Origin: Telmatospirillum sp. J64-1
Lineage (GTDB): Bacteria; Pseudomonadota; Alphaproteobacteria; Rhodospirillales; Magnetospirillaceae
Direction: 5' to 3'
Length of the DNA: 64,000 nucleotides
NCBI RefSeq assembly: GCF_006980715.1
Contig: NZ_SBHN01000012.1
Coordinates: 62,001 to 126,000 of the forward strand
Part shown: one piece after another, positions 1 through 10,587 of the stretch
Position numbering within the stretch: the stretch's first letter is position 1
Layout of the letters: every line of letters begins with the position of its first letter
Position numbers and translations under genes: made by a program
The notes under the pieces: model-generated
What the model was told of the DNA's origin: nothing
Seen by the model: only the letters and a program-made list of their open reading frames with translations
The model's database searches: none

Positions 1-1
1 G

Positions 2-1223
2 ATCCTGCATCCCGAGATCACCATGACCGCCGTGGTGGCCCTGGTGGCATTGCTATGCGGGGCCGTCCTGGCGCGGATGCGCCAATCCCCGCTCATCGGC
101 TATATCCTCGCCGGCGCCTTGCTGGGGCCGTTCGGCGTGGGGTTCGTCGGCAGCCAGGATACGGTGAAAACGCTCGCGGAATTCGGCATCCTGCTGCTGC
201 TCTTCCTGGTCGGATTGGAACTGGACCTGCGGCGCTTCGTCTCGGTCTGGCGGGTGTCGCTGCTGGCGACGCTGATCCAGATCGGCGGCAGCGTCGGCAT
301 GACCCTGCTGCTAGGCGGGCTGTTCGGCTGGCCGCTGGGGCTGGCGGTGCTGCTGGGCTTCGTCATCGCCACCTCCTCGACCGCCGTGGTTATCAAGACG
401 CTGGAAGATTCCGGCGAGGCGCAAAGCCCGGCCGGGCGCACGACGCTGGGCATCACCATCGCCCAGGATATCGCCGTCGTGCCCATGATGTTGGTCCTGG
501 CCGGACTGGCGAGCGAGAGCATCGGGATCCTCGATATGGGCAAGGTAGCGCTGTCGCTGGTCCTGTTGGCCGGGCTGATCGTCGTGCTGCTGCGCTTTAG
601 GGTCAGGCTGCCGTTCACGCGCTCCGTCACCGGCCATAATGAATTGTCGCCGATCCTGGGTCTGGCCTGGTGCTTCGGGGCGGCGGCCCTGTCCGGCTTC
701 CTGGGCCTGTCGGCGGCCTATGGCGCCTTCCTGGCGGGGATGGTGCTGGGCAATTCCGCCGCGCGCGACAGCCAACTGGTGCAGAATATCCGGCCGATCC
801 AGAGCGTGCTGATGATGGTCTTCTTCCTGTCCATCGGCATGATGCTGGACCTGAGCTTCATCCTGAAGCATCTGGACATGGTGCTGCTGCTTCTGCTGCT
901 GGTTACCGTCTTCAAGACGGTGCTGAATGTGGGGGCGCTGCGCCTGCTGGGGCAAAGCTGGCCCCATGCCGCCATGGCCGGGGTGGCGGTGGCGCAGATC
1001 GGCGAATTTTCCTTCCTGCTGTCCGAGGTTGGTCTGGCGCATGGCCTGATCACCGCCGACGATGCCCGGCTGGTGGTGTCGGTGGCGGTGCTCAGCCTGA
1101 TGCTGTCGCCGGTCTGGACCATGGCCGCAAAAAGCTTGCATCACACCGCGCGCGGGGGCACCACTCCGGGCGAGGACAAACGCGCCTCTTCCATGGAATT
1201 GCGGGCGCAACGGGAGGAACGGG

Positions 1224-1237
<14 letters not shown>
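2..1237 (+). CDS. CPA2-family monovalent cation:proton antiporter (KefB-type membrane domain), 5' end at window edge
   Basis: Inner-membrane antiporter expected to exchange K+ or Na+ for H+. The protein is a run of about a dozen hydrophobic segments with the family signature near the N-terminus (residues RQSPLIGYILAG, then GPFG) and a later QIGEFSFLL segment. Reading is open to base 2; the first internal ATG is at 23, but codons before it (ILHPEIT) fit the family, so the true start may lie just outside the window. At about 410 residues it has only the Na_H_Exchanger domain and ends in a short charged tail; the TrkA-N/RCK domain of full-length Kef proteins is absent. It overlaps the next gene, rnhB, by 14 bases. 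The ion transported cannot be told from sequence. Confidence 0.85.
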
Positions 1238-2970
<1,733 letters not shown>

Positions 2971-2978
2971 AGCTTGCC

Positions 2979-3002
2979 TCATTCCCGCTTGCGCGGGGAT
3001 GA
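2979..3002. repeat. REP-like palindrome between convergent genes
   Basis: Ten-base arms TCATTCCCGC and GCGGGGATGA, with one mismatch, around a TTGC loop. It sits just after ccrM and before the end of the convergent ribbon-helix-helix gene. Short palindromes of this TCATTCCCGC type are common dispersed intergenic repeats in proteobacteria; here it could also act as a transcript end. Confidence 0.5.
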
Positions 3003-3079
3003 CGAATAGATACGGGCGGCGCCGGTCCTGCGTGCCGCCGGGTCAGGATGGGAACGGGGGAAGGGCGGAAATTTCCCTC

Positions 3080-3382
3080 TCATCGCGACGACAGCGAAGA
3101 CGGCTGGTGCGCCTTGGTGGCCTTGCCGAGGCCGCCCCTGCCATGCCCGGCGCGCGCATGGCCTTCCTCGGTGGCGGCGGCGCGGTAGTAGTTCATCACA
3201 AAGACCCGCAATTCTGCCGTCAGGGTGGAACCGGGGGATTTTCCGGCATCCACCAGCGTGGCGATGGCGTGGATGGACATGGCCTCGCGCCGGGCGATGG
3301 CGTGCAGCGCGTCCCACATCTCGGGTTCCAGCCGGACGCTGGTGCGGCGGCCGGCGATGGTGACATTGCGGTTGATCAGCAT
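3080..3382 (-). CDS. Ribbon-helix-helix domain protein
   Basis: Small protein of about 100 residues. The N-terminal 45 residues (VTIAGRRTSVRLEPEMWDALHAIA) match the alphaproteobacterial ribbon-helix-helix family RHH_4: a beta strand followed by two helices, as in Arc/MetJ-type DNA-binding proteins. The rest is Gly/Arg/Lys-rich and low in complexity. The ATG at 3382 is chosen because the RHH domain starts directly after it; an in-frame ATG at 3421 adds 13 residues without similarity. It is convergent with ccrM and lies downstream of bolA on the same strand. Targets are unknown; an antitoxin role is possible but no toxin gene is adjacent. Confidence 0.7.
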   Translation of the reverse strand: MLINRNVTIAGRRTSVRLEPEMWDALHAIARREAMSIHAIATLVDAGKSPGSTLTAELRVFVMNYYRAAATEEGHARAGHGRGGLGKATKAHQPSSLSSR

Positions 3383-3500
3383 GATGCCCGTGTCAGCTTG
3401 GAAAAACCCTTTCAGCGGCATCCGGACAGGGCCGGGCAGCTACAACCAACTAACCTGAAAACATAAAATATTGCAAATATTGGTTGCAACCTGCGGCGGC

Positions 3501-3533
3501 AGAAGAAAAGGGGCCGGACTTGCGTTCCGGCCC
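3501..3533 (-). terminator. Rho-independent terminator after bolA
   Basis: Hairpin with arms GGGCCGGA and TCCGGCCC (3511-3533), followed on the minus strand by CTTTTCTTCT. It lies about 60 bases past the bolA stop codon, where the bolA transcript should end. Confidence 0.6.
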
Positions 3534-3591
3534 ACTGGTAACCCGTCTCTCAGACCCTATATCCTTCTGGCGAAGAGGGGGGCAGAGGCTG

Positions 3592-3870
3592 CTACTGCTC
3601 TTCTTCCGGGGTGAGGGTCGCCAGCGACAAGGCATGAACCCGCGCCCGCAGCTCTTCGGCCAGAATGTCATAGACCAGACGCTGGCGCGCCACGCGGTTC
3701 TTTCCGGCAAAAGCGTTTGAAACGATCTCGATGCGGAAATGGCTTTCGCCGTCGGGATGGGCGCCGCCATGTCCGGCGTGGTGGTGGGATTCGTCGATGA
3801 TGTCCAGTCGCACCGGAGCCAGGGCTTCGGTGAGCTTCTTTTTCATGGTGTCGGCTACGCGCATGTCCAT
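3592..3870 (-). CDS. bolA: BolA family protein
   Basis: BolA/IbaG-type protein of 92 residues; family members pair with monothiol glutaredoxins to carry or sense Fe-S clusters and influence morphology and stress genes. The central segment (ESHFRIEIVSNAFAGKNRVARQR) has the family's class II KH-like fold signature, and the region ESHHHAGHGGAHPDGESH supplies the His residues of the loop. The ATG at 3870 is preceded by AAGGGCG at good spacing; an upstream in-frame ATG at 3939 adds a tail not seen in the family. It is divergent from the J-domain gene at 3967, and the bolA / J-domain / cobS / cobT order is typical of alphaproteobacteria. Confidence 0.92.
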   Translation of the reverse strand: MDMRVADTMKKKLTEALAPVRLDIIDESHHHAGHGGAHPDGESHFRIEIVSNAFAGKNRVARQRLVYDILAEELRARVHALSLATLTPEEEQ

Positions 3871-3966
3871 ACGCCCTTGGCATAATGAATCGTGTTCGGA
3901 AAAGGCAGCAAGTCCGCGGCGGAGACGGCTTGCCAGCATTCCCGCGAAACTTCATAGTGTCCCATT

Positions 3967-4548
3967 ATGAAGGCCCAATCACGTCATAATTGGAAGCGCT
4001 GGGATGCCCCCAAGCCAGAAACACGAGCTTGCGATCATCCGGGTTGCGCAGGAGCAGGTGAATACCGCGCGCCGAAGGGGCGCGACCGGTTGAACGAGTA
4101 TTACTGGTTCTGCCTGGATCACGTGCGCGCCTATAATGCCAATTGGAATTACTATGCCGGCATGAATGCCGAGGAGATCGAGGCGCAGCTCCGCCACGAT
4201 ACCACCTGGCAGCGGCCGACCTGGCCTCTGGGCGCGAAGACCGCCAGCGAGCGCGAGCGTATCTGGCGGGCCCGGGTGCGTGATCCCTTCAACATTTTCG
4301 AGGATTTCGCCAGCGGCCACGAAAAGCCGCCGCCACCGCCGCCCAAGCGTCCCCGCACCGCCGAAGAGGATGCCATGGCGGTGATGGACCTGGAACCGCC
4401 GCTGACCCTGGCGGGACTGCGTCTGCGCTACCGCGAACTGGTCAAGCTCTACCATCCGGACGTGACCGGAGGAGACAAGGCGGCCGAAGAGCGGTTCAAG
4501 CAGATCGGCCAGGCCTACAATCTTCTCCTCAAGACCCTAAATGACTAG
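3967..4548 (+). CDS. J-domain protein linked to cobS
   Basis: 193-residue DnaJ-like co-chaperone; predicted to stimulate the ATPase of a DnaK partner in the cytosol. The C-terminal 60 residues form the J-domain with the invariant HPD in YHPDVTGG (about residues 162-167) and the helix IV segment FKQIGQAYNLL. The N-terminus has paired Cys (CDHPGCAGAGEY) and a further Cys (YWFCLDHV), suggesting a small metal site. A proline run (residues 118-123) links the two parts. J-domain placement at the C-terminus is inverted relative to DnaJ. It is conserved next to bolA and cobS in alphaproteobacteria; its client is not known. Confidence 0.85.
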   Translation: MKAQSRHNWKRWDAPKPETRACDHPGCAGAGEYRAPKGRDRLNEYYWFCLDHVRAYNANWNYYAGMNAEEIEAQLRHDTTWQRPTWPLGAKTASERERIWRARVRDPFNIFEDFASGHEKPPPPPPKRPRTAEEDAMAVMDLEPPLTLAGLRLRYRELVKLYHPDVTGGDKAAEERFKQIGQAYNLLLKTLND

Positions 4549-4611
4549 GGCTCCCACGCGATCCCGGCCGGGCTCCGCCCCCTGGCCCCCGACACTTCTG
4601 CGGAAAAGAAT

Positions 4612-5616
4612 ATGACGCAAGCCAGCACGACTCCTCTTGCCTCCGACAATCCGATGGCGATGCCTGATATCAAGGTGTCGGTCCGCCAGACCTTCGGCAT
4701 CGACAGCGACCTGGAGGTACCCGCCTTCAGCCAGGGTAGCGAGCATGTCCCGGATCTGGATCCGAGCTATCGCTTCGACCGCGACACCACCCTGGCCATC
4801 CTTGCCGGCTTTGCCTTCAATCGCCGCGTCATGGTCCAGGGCTATCACGGCACCGGCAAGTCCACCCATATCGAACAGGTCGCCGCGCGCCTGAACTGGC
4901 CCTGCATCCGCATCAACCTGGACAGCCATGTCAGCCGTATCGACTTGGTGGGCAAGGACGCCATCGTCCTGCGCGAGGGCAAGCAGGTCACCGAATTCCG
5001 TGAAGGCATCCTGCCCTGGGCTTTGCAGCATCCCTGCGCCCTGGTCTTCGACGAATACGACGCCGGCCGTCCGGACGTGATGTTCGTCATCCAGCGCGTG
5101 CTGGAAGTGGAAGGGCGGCTGACGCTGCTCGACCAGAACCGGGTGATCCGTCCGCATCCCGCCTTCCGCCTGTTCGCCACCGCCAATACGGTGGGGCTGG
5201 GCGACACGACGGGCCTGTATCACGGTACCCAGCAGATCAACCAGGGCCAGATGGACCGCTGGAACATCGTCGCGACCCTGAACTATCTGGAGCACGACGC
5301 CGAGGTCGAAATCATCCTGGCCAAGCAGCCCGGCTATGAGAGCAAGGAAGGCCGCGAGACCATCAGCGCCATGGTCAGCCTTGCCGACATGACCCGCAAC
5401 GGCTTCATCAACGGCGATATCTCGACGGTGATGTCGCCGCGCACCGTGCTGACCTGGGCCGAGAACGCCCGCATCTTCGGCGATGTCGCCTTCGCCTTCC
5501 GCCTGACCTTCCTCAACAAATGCGACGAGGTCGAGCGTCCGGTCGTGGCGGAATACTATCAGCGCTGCTTCGGCAAGGAACTGCCGGAAAGCCCTGCCGC
5601 CAGCGCCTTGCTGTAA
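4612..5616 (+). CDS. cobS: Cobaltochelatase subunit CobS
   Basis: AAA+ ATPase subunit of the aerobic CobNST cobaltochelatase, which inserts Co2+ into hydrogenobyrinate a,c-diamide during cobalamin synthesis. The 334-residue length is normal. Walker A is GYHGTGKS (77-84), Walker B is LVFDEYD (about 144-150), and sensor and arginine-finger regions follow ([19 protein letters not shown]). The next gene is cobT, 10 bases downstream. The third subunit, cobN, is not in the window. Similar CobS/CobT pairs exist outside cobalamin operons, so a role beyond cobalamin is possible, but the family match is strong. Confidence 0.95.
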   Translation: MTQASTTPLASDNPMAMPDIKVSVRQTFGIDSDLEVPAFSQGSEHVPDLDPSYRFDRDTTLAILAGFAFNRRVMVQGYHGTGKSTHIEQVAARLNWPCIRINLDSHVSRIDLVGKDAIVLREGKQVTEFREGILPWALQHPCALVFDEYDAGRPDVMFVIQRVLEVEGRLTLLDQNRVIRPHPAFRLFATANTVGLGDTTGLYHGTQQINQGQMDRWNIVATLNYLEHDAEVEIILAKQPGYESKEGRETISAMVSLADMTRNGFINGDISTVMSPRTVLTWAENARIFGDVAFAFRLTFLNKCDEVERPVVAEYYQRCFGKELPESPAASALL

Positions 5617-5626
5617 CGGGGGACGC

Positions 5627-7525
5627 ATGAGCGGCAGCAATCTCCGGCATGGCGGCCTGGTCCGCGAGGGCGGTCCCACGGAAACGGTGAAGCGCGCCAC
5701 CGCCTCGGCCCTGCGTGCCCTGTCGGGCAAGGCCGAGGTCGAGGTCGCCTTCGTCGCCGGTCCGCCCGGCGGCCATGGCAAGGAGGCCCGCCTGCCGGCG
5801 CCGCCGCGCGATATGCGTCCCGATGAACTGGTCCGTCTGCGCGGTGCCGCCGATGCCCTGGCCCTGCGCATGCGTTATACCGACGAAAGCACCCATGCCC
5901 GCCGCATGCCGGCGGGGCGGGATGCGCGCGACGTCTATAACGCCATCGAACAGGCCCGGGTCGAGGCCCTGGGTGCCCGCCGCTGGGCCGGTGTCGCCGC
6001 GAATATCGCCGAGGCGGTGGACCTGCGCTGCCAAGCCGAAGGCTACGACCGCGCCACCTCGCGCGATGCCGCGCCGCTATCCGAGGTGCTGCGCCTACTG
6101 GCGCGCGAGAGCTTCCTGGATCAGCCCGCCCCCGAATCGGCCAAGCCGTTGCTCGATCTGTGGCGGGGCGACCTGGAACCGCGCCTGGGACGGCGCCTGA
6201 ACGTGCTGCGCGATTGCCTCGACGACCAGGAAGCCTTCGACATCGCCCTGCGTGACCTGCTGGCCGCCCTCGATCTGGCCGAGCAGGAAACGGAGATGGA
6301 GGAGGAAGAGGAAAGCCAGGAAGGCGAGGAAAGCGCGGAGGGCGAGAGCGGCGGCGAACAGGAACAGCAGCAGAGCCAGTCCACCTCCGGCGACAGCCAG
6401 GCGGGCATGGATTCGTCCGCCGCCGCCGAAAGCGACGGCACGGGCGAGGATGACGGTGAAGGCGAGGACATGATGGTCCCAGGCCGAGGCACGGAAGAGC
6501 CGGGCGGGCCGTCCCGCCAGCGTTCCTCCATGCCCCAGCACGGCCTGGACGGTCAGGAAAGGGTCTATGGCGCCTATACCACCGCCTTCGATCAGGTGAT
6601 GGATGCCGCCGATCTCTGCGATCCCGAGGAATTGCAGCGGCTGCGTGCCCAGCTCGACCAGCAGCTCTTCCACCTGCAAGGCGTCGTCTCGCGCTTGGCC
6701 AACCGTCTGCAGCGCCGCCTGATGGCCAAGCAGACCCGTGCCTGGTCCTTCGACCTGGAAGAAGGCATGCTGGATGCCAGCCGCTTGGCGCGCATCGTCG
6801 CCAATCCGCTGCATTCGCTGTCCTTCAAGCAGGAAAGCGAGACCGACTTCCGCGACACGGTGGTCTCGCTGCTGATCGACAATTCCGGCTCCATGCGCGG
6901 CCGCCCCATCACCGTGGCGGCGATGAGCGCCGACATCCTGGCCCGCACCCTGGAGCGCTGCGGCGTGAAGGTGGAAATCCTGGGCTTCACCACCAGCGCC
7001 TGGAAGGGCGGCCGGTCGCGCGAGAAGTGGCTGAGCGAGGGCAAGAAGCCCAATCCAGGCCGCCTCAACGACCTGCGCCACATCATCTATAAAAGCGCCG
7101 ACGCGCCCTGGCGGCGGGTCCGCCGCAATCTGGGCCTGATGCTGCGCGAAGGCGTGCTGAAGGAGAATATCGACGGCGAGGCCCTGCTGTGGGCGCATCA
7201 GCGCCTGATCGCCCGCCCCGAGCAGCGCCGCATCCTGATGGTGATTTCGGACGGTGCGCCGGTGGACGATTCCACCCTGTCGGTCAATCCCGGCAACTAT
7301 CTGGAAAAGCATCTGCGCGACGTCATCGACTGGATCGAGACCTCGTCGCCGGTTTCGCTGGTCGCCATCGGCATCGGCCACGACGTGACCCGCTATTACC
7401 GCCGCGCCGTCACCATCATGGATGCCGAGGAACTGGGCGGGACCATGCTCAAGCAATTGACCTCGCTGTTCGACGAGGAGGATTCCCTGCCCGCGCCGAT
7501 GCGCCGTCAAAGGATGCGGGGATAG
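5627..7525 (+). CDS. cobT: Cobaltochelatase subunit CobT
   Basis: Partner of CobS in the CobNST chelatase; forms the second ring with CobS and couples ATP hydrolysis to the CobN catalytic subunit. 632 residues: an N-terminal helical domain, a long acidic low-complexity linker (about 222-290, rich in Glu, Ser and Gln), and a C-terminal von Willebrand A domain with the MIDAS motif DNSGSMRG followed by a conserved [11 protein letters not shown] segment. The start ATG at 5627 is preceded by GGGGGA, and the gene sits 10 bases after cobS. A GC-rich hairpin follows the stop. Confidence 0.95.
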   Translation: MSGSNLRHGGLVREGGPTETVKRATASALRALSGKAEVEVAFVAGPPGGHGKEARLPAPPRDMRPDELVRLRGAADALALRMRYTDESTHARRMPAGRDARDVYNAIEQARVEALGARRWAGVAANIAEAVDLRCQAEGYDRATSRDAAPLSEVLRLLARESFLDQPAPESAKPLLDLWRGDLEPRLGRRLNVLRDCLDDQEAFDIALRDLLAALDLAEQETEMEEEEESQEGEESAEGESGGEQEQQQSQSTSGDSQAGMDSSAAAESDGTGEDDGEGEDMMVPGRGTEEPGGPSRQRSSMPQHGLDGQERVYGAYTTAFDQVMDAADLCDPEELQRLRAQLDQQLFHLQGVVSRLANRLQRRLMAKQTRAWSFDLEEGMLDASRLARIVANPLHSLSFKQESETDFRDTVVSLLIDNSGSMRGRPITVAAMSADILARTLERCGVKVEILGFTTSAWKGGRSREKWLSEGKKPNPGRLNDLRHIIYKSADAPWRRVRRNLGLMLREGVLKENIDGEALLWAHQRLIARPEQRRILMVISDGAPVDDSTLSVNPGNYLEKHLRDVIDWIETSSPVSLVAIGIGHDVTRYYRRAVTIMDAEELGGTMLKQLTSLFDEEDSLPAPMRRQRMRG

Positions 7526-7553
7526 GAGGTTTTCTGGGCTCTGCCCAGCCCCG

Positions 7554-7573
7554 CCAAGGGCCTCGGCCCTTGG
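7554..7573 (+). terminator. Hairpin after cobT
   Basis: Perfect ten-base palindrome arms (CCAAGGGCCT/CGGCCCTTGG) about 30 bases after the cobT stop, followed by a pyrimidine-rich CCCTTTCCTTTT stretch. It is a plausible though T-poor terminator for the cobST transcript. Confidence 0.45.
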
Positions 7574-7606
7574 AGCCCTTTCCTTTTAAAAGAGACTGAG
7601 CGCTTG

Positions 7607-7723
7607 CCCATGCTTCGAGACGGGCCTGCGGCCCTCCTCAGCATGAGGGGTATCTTGGTGATAAGATTAAGGAATTAGCCTCATCCTGAGGAGGCCGCAT
7701 AGCGGCCGTCTCGAAGGACGGGG
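7607..7723. repeat. Large imperfect inverted repeat, intergenic repeat element
   Basis: Left arm 7607-7649 and right arm 7679-7723 are reverse complements over about 43 bases with a few mismatches; both contain the core GAGACGG / CCGTCTC and CCTCA...TGAGG. The loop is about 29 bases and AT-richer. This sequence style (CCTCATCCTGAGGAG...GTCTCGAAGGA) is a known dispersed non-coding repeat in alphaproteobacterial genomes. It occupies the 318-base gap between cobT and the convergent reductase gene, which otherwise holds hairpins at 7554-7573 and 7751-7769 (CTGGGGCCT/AGGCCCCAG) and the terminator at 7801, and no gene. Confidence 0.7.
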
Positions 7724-7800
7724 CGGACCAAAGGCACAACCTTTCGGGGTCTGGGGCCTAAGGCCCCAGCGGGCTTGGGCGGAGCCCTGAAAATAAAAAA

Positions 7801-7825
7801 GGCGGGCTGAAAAGCCCGCCTTTTT
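7801..7825. terminator. Bidirectional rho-independent terminator
   Basis: Perfect hairpin GGCGGGCT-GAAA-AGCCCGCC with TTTTT after it on the plus strand and TTTTTTATTTTC after it on the minus strand. It ends the minus-strand reductase transcript and blocks read-through from cobT. Confidence 0.85.
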
Positions 7826-7843
7826 CTCGTTCCGCCGCCGTGC

Positions 7844-8617
7844 TTACTGCTCGACGAAGGCCTTCTCGATGACGAAATGGCCGGGCTTGTTGTGGCTGCC
7901 TTCCTCGAAGCCCTTTTCTTCCAGCAGGGCGCGGGTATCGGCCAGCATGGCCGGACTGCCGCAGAGCATGACGCGGTCGTGCTCGCGGTCCAGTTCGGGC
8001 AGGCCCAGGTCCTGGAAGATCTTGCCGTTGCTGATCAGGTCGGTGATGCGGCCCTGGTTGCGGAAGTCCTCGCGGGTGACGGTGGGGTAGTAGACCAGCT
8101 TCTCCTTCACCGCATCGCCGAAGAATTCGTTGTTCGGCAGTTCCTTGGTGATGAAATCGCTGTAGGCCAGCTCCGAGACATAGCGGCAGGTATGGGTCAG
8201 GACGATGCGCTCGAAGCGCTCGTAGACGTCGGGGTCCTTGATAATGCTCATGAAGGGCGCCAGGCCGGTGCCGGTGGACAGCAGATAGAGGGTGCGGCCG
8301 GGCAGCAGGCTGTCCTGGACCAGCGTGCCGGTGGCCTTGCGGCCGACCAGGATGGTGTCGCCTTCCTTGAGATGCTGCAGGCGCGAGGTCAGGGGACCGT
8401 TGGGCACCTTGATGCTGAAGAATTCCAGCGTCTCTTCGTAATTGGCGCTGACCATGCTGTAGGCGCGCATGATCGGACGGTCCTCAACCTGCAGGCCGAT
8501 CATGGCAAACTGTCCGTTCTGGAAGCGGAAGGACGGATCACGGGTGGCCGTGAAGCTGAACAGGGTGTCGGTCCAGTGGTGGACACTCAGGACGCGTTCT
8601 TCTCGCAGGTTGCTCAT
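7844..8617 (-). CDS. fpr: Ferredoxin/flavodoxin-NADP+ reductase
   Basis: FAD-containing reductase that transfers electrons between NADPH and ferredoxin or flavodoxin; cytoplasmic. 257 residues, the normal size of the bacterial class I (Rhodobacter/Azotobacter-type) enzymes. The FAD-binding signature RAYS is at 51-54, the NADP-binding GTGLAP at 116-121, and the nicotinamide-side motif VMLCGSPAM near 215. The C-terminus ends in the short extension (AFVEQ) after the FAD-stacking region seen in this subclass. Monocistronic: its own terminator lies downstream and about 100 bases separate it from the next gene upstream. Confidence 0.93.
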   Translation of the reverse strand: MSNLREERVLSVHHWTDTLFSFTATRDPSFRFQNGQFAMIGLQVEDRPIMRAYSMVSANYEETLEFFSIKVPNGPLTSRLQHLKEGDTILVGRKATGTLVQDSLLPGRTLYLLSTGTGLAPFMSIIKDPDVYERFERIVLTHTCRYVSELAYSDFITKELPNNEFFGDAVKEKLVYYPTVTREDFRNQGRITDLISNGKIFQDLGLPELDREHDRVMLCGSPAMLADTRALLEEKGFEEGSHNKPGHFVIEKAFVEQ

Positions 8618-8720
8618 GATCCGGAACTCTCGTAGCTATAGCCAATATCTAGCGTTGGCAGTGTAATATCAGAAGGTTTCACCGTATTTCCACGGTAAAA
8701 TGCCTTCGGGCGGTAATTTC

Positions 8721-10196
8721 CTAGCCATCCTCGGCGAATCGCGCCGGGTCGTAGGGGCGCGGCTGGCCGGGACCTTCGCCCGGCGGCGTCAGGGTCAGGG
8801 ACAGCATGACGCTGGAGCGGGTATCGGTGCGGCCGGCCTGGAAGACCAGCAGGCCGGGCAGGGCATAGGCCCGCATGTCGGTCAGGAAGAGACTGCAGGC
8901 TTCGCTGAAGACTTCGCCGGTGGCAAAGGCGATGCGGTGGGCCCCCTCCGGAATGCCGGTCAGCAGGACGGTCCGGCCTGCCGCGACATAGGCCGACAAA
9001 ATAGTGTGACCGGCCTGTGTACGCAACTTTACCACGGCATCATGCGGCATGGGGTTGGCAATCTGCAGGCGGTGGTCGCCGCTGCCCCGGCGCAGCAGGA
9101 TCTGGCCGTTGAACGGGGGCTGGCCGCGATTCTCGGCGCACCAGCGGCGGCGCGGCCTCCACCCGTCGCCTTCGCCCAGATGGCGGGTCCGTGCATAGCC
9201 CACCGCCCCGCTGGCGCTGCGCAACTGCACCCATTCCGGGTCGCTGGTGCGGTCGATGACCTGGACGGTGGTGAAGCGGTCGAGCAGGGCCACCATGGCG
9301 GCATGGTCGACGGGAAGCTGGCGCAGCTTCAATTCCGTTGCCTGGACGTGGCGGATCTCGCCGGGACGGGGCGGCACGATGTCGGAGCGGGCGGCGAGGG
9401 CCGCGTCTGGCTGGGGAGACGGAGAGAACAGCGGCACCAGCCACAGCGATATGCCGTAGGACCACAGGCCGACCATCGCCACCAGCGGCAGGGCCAGGAG
9501 CCACATGGTCAGGCCGGGGCGGTGCCAGCGGTCCTTCAGGCGCGGGCCCGTGTCCGGCAGGGCGGCCAACAGGGCTTCGGCCTCGCGCGCCTGCTCGCCC
9601 CGGGCGAAGGTCCGCGCCTGAAGGGCGGCGGACCGGGCGAGATGTATCTCGCCGCGCGCCTGGAAGTGGCGGGCTAGGCGGAGCAGCAGGACGGCATTTT
9701 CCCGCCGGGGCTTCTCGCCGCCGCCCAGGCTGTCCAGCAGGGCCCACAGGCTGAGGAACGGGCCGACCGGCGACCACCATCCCCAGGCCCATGTCATGGC
9801 GCTGACCTGCAAGGCGGTCCGGTCGGCGCAGTCGCGGCAGAAGATGCCAGCGATCTTTTCGCGGCGGCTGAACAGCAGGAAGCTGCGCACTTTCTGGAAG
9901 ATCACATAGCGCGGCTGGGCCGAGATCTTGCCGCAGCAGCGGCAGGACAGGCCATCGGCGGGCGGTGGCTTGGTGGATGGCGACAGGGCGTCGTACTGGG
10001 CGCGGCTCTTGGGATCGCGCAGCACGGTATAAGCCTCGCCCAATCTGGTAAAGGCTTCGGCATCTCCTCCGTCGCGGCGGTCGGGATGGAGTTCCTTGGC
10101 GCGCCGGCGATAGGCGGCCTGAATCTCTTCCGGCCGGGCCTTCGGCGTCAGGCCGAGCACCGCATAATAGCCTTTGGGATCGTAAAAACCGCTCAT
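8721..10196 (-). CDS. Membrane J-domain protein with zinc ribbon and SH3-like tail
   Basis: 491-residue protein without a recognised name. Order of parts: N-terminal J-domain (residues 8-70) with HPD at 37-39; a Cys-rich zinc-ribbon-like segment with CRCC (85-88) and CRDC (120-123); a hydrophobic patch near 132-152; a soluble helical segment; a clear membrane segment at about 229-258 (MWLLALPLVAMVGLW); and a C-terminal part with a bacterial SH3-like stretch (VQVIDRTSDPEWVQLRSASG). The J-domain would face the cytosol and the SH3-like part the other side. It is the last gene of the long flagellar run, 10 bases after the QueF-like gene, but a flagellar role is only suggested by position. Confidence 0.8.
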   Translation of the reverse strand: MSGFYDPKGYYAVLGLTPKARPEEIQAAYRRRAKELHPDRRDGGDAEAFTRLGEAYTVLRDPKSRAQYDALSPSTKPPPADGLSCRCCGKISAQPRYVIFQKVRSFLLFSRREKIAGIFCRDCADRTALQVSAMTWAWGWWSPVGPFLSLWALLDSLGGGEKPRRENAVLLLRLARHFQARGEIHLARSAALQARTFARGEQAREAEALLAALPDTGPRLKDRWHRPGLTMWLLALPLVAMVGLWSYGISLWLVPLFSPSPQPDAALAARSDIVPPRPGEIRHVQATELKLRQLPVDHAAMVALLDRFTTVQVIDRTSDPEWVQLRSASGAVGYARTRHLGEGDGWRPRRRWCAENRGQPPFNGQILLRRGSGDHRLQIANPMPHDAVVKLRTQAGHTILSAYVAAGRTVLLTGIPEGAHRIAFATGEVFSEACSLFLTDMRAYALPGLLVFQAGRTDTRSSVMLSLTLTPPGEGPGQPRPYDPARFAEDG

Positions 10197-10206
10197 GGCG
10201 GTGTTT

Positions 10207-10587
10207 CTACTCTTCTCCCAACCGGGCGAGAAGAGGAGCGTTGTCCCAGCGGGGATGACGATCCTCGATCAGGACGCAATGGCCGCAGGCGGGATTCTCC
10301 GCCGTCAGGCGTACTTGCACCCAGCGCGCCACGGTTTCGTCCATCACGTCATCGAGCAAGATGGCGGCGGCGGCTTCCAGGCTGTCCCAGCCCATGCCGC
10401 CGAGATGTTCGAGATAAGGCGGCAGGGCCGTGGGGCGCAGGATCAGGCGGTCGGGGACGTAGCGCAGCCGCAGCCGCGCCGGGCAGGGGCCGGGCAGGCT
10501 GCCTGCCAGGGTCACGACGTAATCCAGCCGGGCCGAGGGATTGGTCGCCGTGGCCAGCAGGCCGCGCCGGATGCCGGGGCCGTTCAT
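10207..10587 (-). CDS. QueF-like (tunnel-fold) small protein lacking catalytic residues
   Basis: 126-residue protein. I read a resemblance to 7-cyano-7-deazaguanine reductase QueF: a NPxxRDY-like start (NPSARLDYVVTL), the strand RLRYVPDRLIL followed by a LxxYL segment (ALPPYLEHLG), then a helix and DETVARWVQVRLT, all in the order and spacing of QueF. The segment carrying the catalytic Cys and Asp in QueF (FTSLCPxTGQPDF) is shortened to SLPGPCPARL, and the His-Glu substrate pair after the LxxYL segment is missing. It is therefore unlikely to be an active nitrile reductase. Its start overlaps the preceding fliK-like gene by 4 bases, so it is translationally coupled within the flagellar run. Function unknown. 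Confidence 0.6.
   Translation of the reverse strand: MNGPGIRRGLLATATNPSARLDYVVTLAGSLPGPCPARLRLRYVPDRLILRPTALPPYLEHLGGMGWDSLEAAAAILLDDVMDETVARWVQVRLTAENPACGHCVLIEDRHPRWDNAPLLARLGEE

Noticed and set aside
3450-3770. 106-residue minus-strand frame overlapping bolA
   Set aside because: Crosses the bolA terminator and has no ribosome site or family resemblance.
4549-4611. Cobalamin riboswitch before cobS
   Set aside because: The gap is only 63 bases and shows no B12-box-like sequence.
6095-7510. 471-residue frame antisense to cobT
   Set aside because: Shadow of cobT; composition unlike a protein and no start signal.
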